Below, in pieces: positions 58,930-64,000 of a stretch of 64,000 bases of DNA; the first letter of the stretch is position 1; every line of letters starts with the position of its first letter. Source of the stretch: Ignavibacteria bacterium. Its GTDB lineage: Bacteria > Bacteroidota > Ignavibacteria > Tepidaquicellales > Tepidaquicellaceae. A model generated the notes under the pieces. It made no database searches. It was given only the letters and a program-made list of their open reading frames with translations, and was not told where the DNA came from. The stretch spans positions 682,001 through 746,000 of the forward strand of contig JADJYU010000001.1 in the NCBI GenBank assembly GCA_016719565.1, in the 5' to 3' direction. The translations under genes and the position numbers were made by a program.

Positions 58930-59406
58930 ATGACAAACAAACACACAATTTTAATACTCTCCGCAATACTGATCTTAATTTCATTTTCGATTTTTTCCGG
59001 ATGCAGCAGTGACGATACAGTAACGCCTCCTCCGAATACAGGTGAAGTTTTATTAGCTGAAGTATCCGGTGATTCGGTCGGAATAAGTTCAGGCAGCTCA
59101 ACAAAATCACTCAGCATAACGGGAAGCACTTTAAATTTCACAGACAGGGACAGCGCAAGATTAACATTTTATTATTCAGGGGAAAATAATGGTTCGGCAG
59201 AACCAATGACAATCTCATATGAGTCCGGACCCAGCGTTTTTGTAATATACAACGCTGTCTCACTGAACATACTTCCAAACGAACAGTATGCGGATATTAC
59301 AATCGCTTCACCAAAAGTAAACCAGTTTTTTAAATATAAAATTAATACAGTATCGCCCGGATTTTCTTATTTTAAATTCAGGGATCTGAAGATCTATAAA
59401 AAATAG
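58930..59406 (+). CDS. Small lipoprotein of unknown function
   Basis: The signal peptide ILILISFSIFSGC gives a lipobox SGC (Cys25). A serine/threonine/proline-rich linker follows (SSDDTVTPPPNTG). The mature part is beta-rich, in two sheets by pattern, with tyrosines and a final LKIYKK. It is 158 residues long. No known domain was recognised. It lies alone, divergent from the phospholipase-like gene. The spacer behind it is gene-free. Confidence 0.6.
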   Translation: MTNKHTILILSAILILISFSIFSGCSSDDTVTPPPNTGEVLLAEVSGDSVGISSGSSTKSLSITGSTLNFTDRDSARLTFYYSGENNGSAEPMTISYESGPSVFVIYNAVSLNILPNEQYADITIASPKVNQFFKYKINTVSPGFSYFKFRDLKIYKK

Positions 59407-59727
59407 ATGCTGTAAATTTACAGCAGTGTAAAGATTACCCGCCGCCTGAAACAGAAGTAAGCAATTCAAATATGATGTGCTAAGGGGATACTTTTCGCCT
59501 GAGCACAGACAAAATTTGTTGATCATTATACATACAACGCGATTCCGGATTTAACATTTACTGAATCATCAGGATTCATCACGCCTCAGATCAAATTATA
59601 ACTAATGACAGAATCGTAGCGTATATTTCCTCCTGAAATTTTTTTAAAACATTCATAAAAATTTTTCTGTAATTCATCTCAGTTAGTATGTAAATAAGGG
59701 AAACTTAATAATTCAACTACACTTTCT
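59407..59727. other. Spacer without a recognised gene
   Basis: The ~320 bases should hold the promoter of the ABC operon. I see no hairpin, repeat or reading frame that I can support. Confidence 0.35.
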
Positions 59728-60618
59728 TTGAAGTTAACAATAAATAAACTGAGTAAAACATATGGTAATAATTTAAAGGCTCTTGAAGACATAGATTTAG
59801 AGATCGGTCAAGGCATGTTCGGATTTCTCGGTCCTAACGGCGCGGGTAAATCAACTCTAATGAGAATTATTGCTACTGTTCAGCTGCCTGACACAGGAAG
59901 AATATTATTCAATAAAATTGACGCGCTGAAAGATCCGGTAAGTCTCAGAAAAGTTCTCGGATATCTTCCCCAGGATTTCGGAATATATCCGGGTGTGAAC
60001 GCTGAAGACTTACTTAATTATTTTGCTGTACTGAAAGGTATCTCCTCATCAAAGGAAAGAAAAAAAGTAACAGAGAAAGCGCTCGAGCTGACCAATCTGA
60101 ATGAATTCAGAAAAATGAATGTGAGTAATTTTTCAGGAGGAATGAAACAAAGATTCGGAATTGCGCAGATACTTCTGAATGATCCGAAACTAATTATAGT
60201 AGACGAGCCCACAACGGGTCTTGATCCCGCAGAAAGAAAACGGTTTTTGAATTTACTGCGGGAGATGGCAAGCAGCAATATTATTATTTTTTCCACGCAC
60301 ATTGTGGATGATATTAATGATTTTTGCAAAAGCATGGCTATTATCAACAGGGGAAAAATTCTTAAAACAGGTTCTCCTTCAGACTCTGTCAGAGAACTTA
60401 AAAATAAAATATGGAAAAAAAGAATCAATCCTTACGAACTATCTGAAATGGAAAAAATATATAAAGTAATTTCAACTGAGTATAACGAAGATAATTCAAT
60501 CAACATCAGAGCGTATTCAGAAATTAAACCTTCGCCTGAATTTGCTGCAGCGGAACCGTGTCTTGAGGATCTTTATTTTACAACGCTTGATGACAGCTCA
60601 CATTCAGTCAGAATATGA
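59728..60618 (+). CDS. ABC transporter ATP-binding protein
   Basis: A TTG start is used; no ATG lies near the conserved N-terminus. The protein has 296 residues with Walker A GPNGAGKST (~36-44), Q-loop region YLPQDFG, signature FSGGMKQRFGIA and Walker B LIIVDEPTTGLDP, followed by the H-loop STHIVDD. It belongs to the ABC-2-type ATPases. The stop overlaps the ATG of the next gene by four bases (ATGA), so the permease fusion is its partner. The transported substrate is unknown. Confidence 0.9.
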   Translation: MKLTINKLSKTYGNNLKALEDIDLEIGQGMFGFLGPNGAGKSTLMRIIATVQLPDTGRILFNKIDALKDPVSLRKVLGYLPQDFGIYPGVNAEDLLNYFAVLKGISSSKERKKVTEKALELTNLNEFRKMNVSNFSGGMKQRFGIAQILLNDPKLIIVDEPTTGLDPAERKRFLNLLREMASSNIIIFSTHIVDDINDFCKSMAIINRGKILKTGSPSDSVRELKNKIWKKRINPYELSEMEKIYKVISTEYNEDNSINIRAYSEIKPSPEFAAAEPCLEDLYFTTLDDSSHSVRI

Positions 60619-63600
60619 CCGCATCCATAATTAAGTTCGAAATATATTACCGCCTGAAAAGACCTGCGTATTATTTCTACGCGCTGATATTTTTTTTAAC
60701 AGCGCTTTTATCTATTGCAGGTTCGGCCGGACTTTTTGGTGAAGGAACATCTTCTGCAGTCACAGCAAATTCACCATTAAACATACATTCGTATGCAGTT
60801 TTCTTCAATAAACTTTTTTTGTTTCTGATACCTGCATTAGCCGGTTATTCAATTTACAGAGATTTCAGCAGCAGGACGGATAGATTTTTATATTCGTATC
60901 CGCTGAAAAAAACCGAATACCTTGCCGGTAAATTTACAGCAGGAGTTTCGTTAATAGTAATCATTACATTACTTGTTTTGTCCGGACTTGCCGTCGGAGT
61001 GAATCTGCCCGGAGTAAACGCAGAGCAGGTGACAGCATTTGATTTCAAAGTTTATCTTAAGACATTTTTTATTTATCTCCTTCCGAATATTTTATTTGCT
61101 AGCGCAGTAGTCTTTGCTGTAATCATCAGGACGAAGAACATTTACGCCGGATTTATATCCGTGATAATACTGCTTCTGCTCAGAGCAGCAGTTACAAGCA
61201 TTACGGGGAGCTCCGGCTTATTGGGAATTATTTCAGATCCTTTCGGAGAAAATTTATATGAGCTCAATACAAAATTTCTTACGCCTTCGGAATACGGCAC
61301 TGCTCCCATCCCATTTGACAATTCTATATTACTTAACAGAATTTTCTGGCTGACAGCGGCAGCAGCGGTTTTAACATACGGATACTTTAATTTTTCATTT
61401 CTTATTGAAAAGAAAGATCAGGGTAATTCAAATAATATTAAAGCTGATGTTAGTTCATTTACCGAAGCCGGGAATACCGTAACTGAAAAAGCTGAGATTA
61501 ATTTAGCATTTATACCGAACGTAAAAGCGGTTTGGAAAATATCGCAGTCCGAATTTTTTTACATTATTAGAAGCAGTCCTTTTATTATTATGCTGTTTGC
61601 CGGTGCGATTTTTATTGCAGCGCTCATACTGAAAATAAATCCTCAGACCGGGATCAATACACTTCCGGTCACCGGTATGATACTCGGAAAACCATTTTTG
61701 TTTTACTCACTTCTGATTCAATTCCTGACATTTTTATATTCCGGTTTACTCATCAGCAGATCTGAAAATTCCGGAATGAAAGAACTTGAAGCTGTATCTC
61801 CGTTGTCCGACGGAGTATTTTATTATTCTAAACTTATTGCTTTAATACAAATGCAGATGCTGCTGTTGATGACACTGATGTTAACAGGAATTTCAGTTCA
61901 GCTCTTCAGCGGATATTATCATATCGATATTGGAAATTATTTATTTACATTATTCGGAATTCATCTTTCAGGGCTGGTGATCTGGGCAGTCGCTGCGCTT
62001 TTTATTCAGACCATAATCTCAAATCCCTTTGCCGGAACATTTGTGTTAATTCTCGGAGTGATCGGGACAGACTATCTTCCTTCGATTGGAATTGAAAGTA
62101 TTCTGTATCAATTCAATCAGAATCCCGATAAAGAATTTTTTTTGAACTATTCTGACATTACGGGATACGGTAACTCATTAATTCCGTATTTCAGTTATAA
62201 AATTTACTGGGGAATATTCTGTGTTATCCTTGCATGGCTTACGACTCTTGTAAACCGCCGTCTGAAAACAAACACTATACGTGAGAGAATTTATGCATTA
62301 AGATCAAAGCTGCACAGAAAGCATATTTTTGCCGCAGTAATGCTATCACTTGTATTTGTATTAACAGGAATTTATCTTCAAAGGGAAGAACTAAAAGGGA
62401 TGAGCAATAAAATAAAGGAGAATCAGGAATCAGAATATCTGAAAAATTTCAAAAGCAGATTTTCGTTTTATTCCGGAATACCTCAGCCGAGAATAGTGTC
62501 GGTATTTCTTAAACTGAATCTGTATCCCGTAGAAAATTCTTTTACAGCGGAAGGATCTTATGCGCTTGTTAATAAAACACAGGAAACTATAGACACTTTG
62601 CTGATAAAAACCGGCTATGATGTAATTACCGAAATAAAAATACCGGTGACAGCAGAGATAATAGCGTATGACAGTGTTTTAAAATTTTGGGCATTTAAAC
62701 TAGAGAAAGGAATTGAGCCGCAGGACACATTAATTCTTACGTTTGAGATAAAAAATTATCCGGCGACTTTACTTCATAAATCTTCAAACATTTTTAAGAA
62801 AGCTTCATACATCAGAAGTGATATACTTCCGAGGCTCGGATATTTTGCGGATGAAACACAGCTTTCACCGGAAGATACTTTGTCACATGCAAACCATTAT
62901 CAGTCAATGGATTCAGATTTAATTGATCTGGAAATTATTGTCAGTACAGGAAAAGAACAGACAGTAACAGCTCCGGGAAAACTTTTAGAGGAATGGTCCG
63001 AAGGAGATAGAAAATATTTTCATTTCCGTCCTGAAGGTAAAATTAAATTTGGATTCGGAATAAATTCCGCTGACTATAGAATATATCATGAAACACATAA
63101 AGGAAAAGACATCAGCATATATCATCATAACGCGCACACTATGTGTCTGCCGAAAATTTCATACGGAATAAAATCAGCGCTGGATTACAACACGAAACAC
63201 TTCGGAGAATACCGCTACGATAATATAAAGATCATTGAATTTCCATTGTCCTTTGGAACCTTTGCAACGGCAGCAGTTAACACAATTCAGATTTCCGAGA
63301 TCCGATTTATTAATGATACATCTCATGCGGGAGATAAATATACTGATATTTCATTTTATACTGCGGCTCATGAATTCACTCACCATTGGTGGGGAAATCA
63401 GGTTATGCCGGCTGATGCAGCAGGTGCGCTGATGATCACGGAAAGCATTACAGAATATATCACTGCAAAAATTTATGAAGAGCAATACGGAAAACGCAGT
63501 GCTTTAAATTTTCTTTCAAAACAGTTTAACAGGTATATGAGCGGAAGGTCTGAAGAAACTGATAAAGAATCACCGCTAATTTATGTAAATCCGCAACAGA

Positions 63601-63863
63601 CTTACATTTCTTACGGCAAGGGAGCAATTGCATTTTACATATTGAGCGAATATATGGGCGAAGTTGAGTTAAACTCTGCATTAAGATCATTTCTTAAAAA
63701 GGATGGATACGAAGGTCCTTCTTATAAAACTTCTGTTGAACTGATCAAACACATAAAGAATGAAGCTCCTTCAGAAATTCATTACATCATTCATGAATTA
63801 TTTGAAACTGATGACTTTGAAAAATTCAACAGTTATTATCAAAAATTAATTAATCAGGACTAA
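60615..63863 (+). CDS. ABC-2-type permease fused to M1 aminopeptidase
   Basis: The protein has 1082 residues. Residues 1-580 hold about twelve membrane helices in two six-helix sets, the ABC-2 permease pattern. A single helix (~575-590) leads to an outer domain of ~490 residues. That domain carries the M1 zinc motif HEFTH (919-923) with the third ligand Glu about 20 residues on (ITESITEY), and a GAMEN-like region AAVNTIQISE before it. The zinc peptidase therefore faces the periplasm, tied to the transporter. Such fusions are known in Bacteroidota-type genomes, but the substrate is not. The four-base overlap with the ATPase gene shows they form one transporter. Confidence 0.9.
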   Translation: MTASIIKFEIYYRLKRPAYYFYALIFFLTALLSIAGSAGLFGEGTSSAVTANSPLNIHSYAVFFNKLFLFLIPALAGYSIYRDFSSRTDRFLYSYPLKKTEYLAGKFTAGVSLIVIITLLVLSGLAVGVNLPGVNAEQVTAFDFKVYLKTFFIYLLPNILFASAVVFAVIIRTKNIYAGFISVIILLLLRAAVTSITGSSGLLGIISDPFGENLYELNTKFLTPSEYGTAPIPFDNSILLNRIFWLTAAAAVLTYGYFNFSFLIEKKDQGNSNNIKADVSSFTEAGNTVTEKAEINLAFIPNVKAVWKISQSEFFYIIRSSPFIIMLFAGAIFIAALILKINPQTGINTLPVTGMILGKPFLFYSLLIQFLTFLYSGLLISRSENSGMKELEAVSPLSDGVFYYSKLIALIQMQMLLLMTLMLTGISVQLFSGYYHIDIGNYLFTLFGIHLSGLVIWAVAALFIQTIISNPFAGTFVLILGVIGTDYLPSIGIESILYQFNQNPDKEFFLNYSDITGYGNSLIPYFSYKIYWGIFCVILAWLTTLVNRRLKTNTIRERIYALRSKLHRKHIFAAVMLSLVFVLTGIYLQREELKGMSNKIKENQESEYLKNFKSRFSFYSGIPQPRIVSVFLKLNLYPVENSFTAEGSYALVNKTQETIDTLLIKTGYDVITEIKIPVTAEIIAYDSVLKFWAFKLEKGIEPQDTLILTFEIKNYPATLLHKSSNIFKKASYIRSDILPRLGYFADETQLSPEDTLSHANHYQSMDSDLIDLEIIVSTGKEQTVTAPGKLLEEWSEGDRKYFHFRPEGKIKFGFGINSADYRIYHETHKGKDISIYHHNAHTMCLPKISYGIKSALDYNTKHFGEYRYDNIKIIEFPLSFGTFATAAVNTIQISEIRFINDTSHAGDKYTDISFYTAAHEFTHHWWGNQVMPADAAGALMITESITEYITAKIYEEQYGKRSALNFLSKQFNRYMSGRSEETDKESPLIYVNPQQTYISYGKGAIAFYILSEYMGEVELNSALRSFLKKDGYEGPSYKTSVELIKHIKNEAPSEIHYIIHELFETDDFEKFNSYYQKLINQD

Positions 63864-63977
63864 AGCAGCACAGGCAGAAATCCTATAAAATAAGAGTTCT
63901 ACGTTTGGTGAAATATTTATTCGTATATAAATATAATTAGAGATAATTTTATATAATTATAATTTAAAATTACGGTC

Positions 63978-64000
63978 ATGAAAATTTTAATCTTCATAAT
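63978..64000 (+). CDS. Possible start of a new gene, cut by the window edge
   Basis: ATG at 63978 is followed by MKILIFI, a pattern common for signal peptides or short hydrophobic starts. Only seven codons are visible, so nothing more can be said. Confidence 0.3.

Overview
This window comes from an AT-rich bacterium that looks like a member of the Ignavibacteria or a neighbouring Bacteroidota/Chlorobiota lineage. The main evidence is a set of large secreted proteins that share a C-terminal type IX secretion (T9SS) sorting domain with the core SQNYPNPFNP. Two PorV-like outer-membrane proteins, weak ribosome-binding sites and occasional TTG/GTG starts fit the same placement. No rRNA or tRNA gene and no transposase were seen.

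Left part (1-25930, almost all minus strand). It opens with the frame-broken start of a secreted protein, then a two-component pair in which both genes are damaged. A cell-surface block follows: two PorV-like barrels enclosing three small lipoproteins that share a similar module. Next are a YCF48-repeat (beta-propeller) protein and a 12.7-kb array of FG-GAP/VCBS-repeat T9SS cargo genes. Three of the four large array genes are broken by frameshifts or in-frame stops, and a short duplicated N-terminus lies at the end. A diheme cytochrome b-like membrane protein and a decaheme cytochrome c close the block.

Middle (25931-36173). A gene-free stretch carries about 21 units spaced exactly 21 bp apart on a CATTCAC-like core. 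It is followed by another T9SS cargo gene on the plus strand, two unknown small genes, lplA, recN and dnaA. The spacers on both sides of dnaA hold repeated TTATTAACAA boxes. Genes mostly point away from this point on both sides, so it is a good candidate for the chromosomal origin.

Right part (36174-64000). A plus-strand run carries alr, an unknown acidic protein, a mannose-1-phosphate guanylyltransferase, methylmalonyl-CoA epimerase, uvrC (frame-broken), a GDCCVxC cysteine-rich protein, two MscS channels, a COG3650-like lipoprotein and a secreted intradiol-dioxygenase-like protein. After it come an M29 aminopeptidase, a GNAT acetyltransferase, a DUF302 protein, Dps, a membrane-fused metallophosphatase, a UvrD-like helicase with a C-terminal helix-turn-helix, a methyltransferase, a T9SS cargo protein paired with a phospholipase C-like enzyme, a lipoprotein, and an ABC transporter whose permease is fused to an M1 aminopeptidase.

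Reading-frame breaks are concentrated in the left 24 kb. Only uvrC is affected elsewhere. Either the surface genes are truly decaying or the sequence there carries small assembly errors; raw reads would decide.
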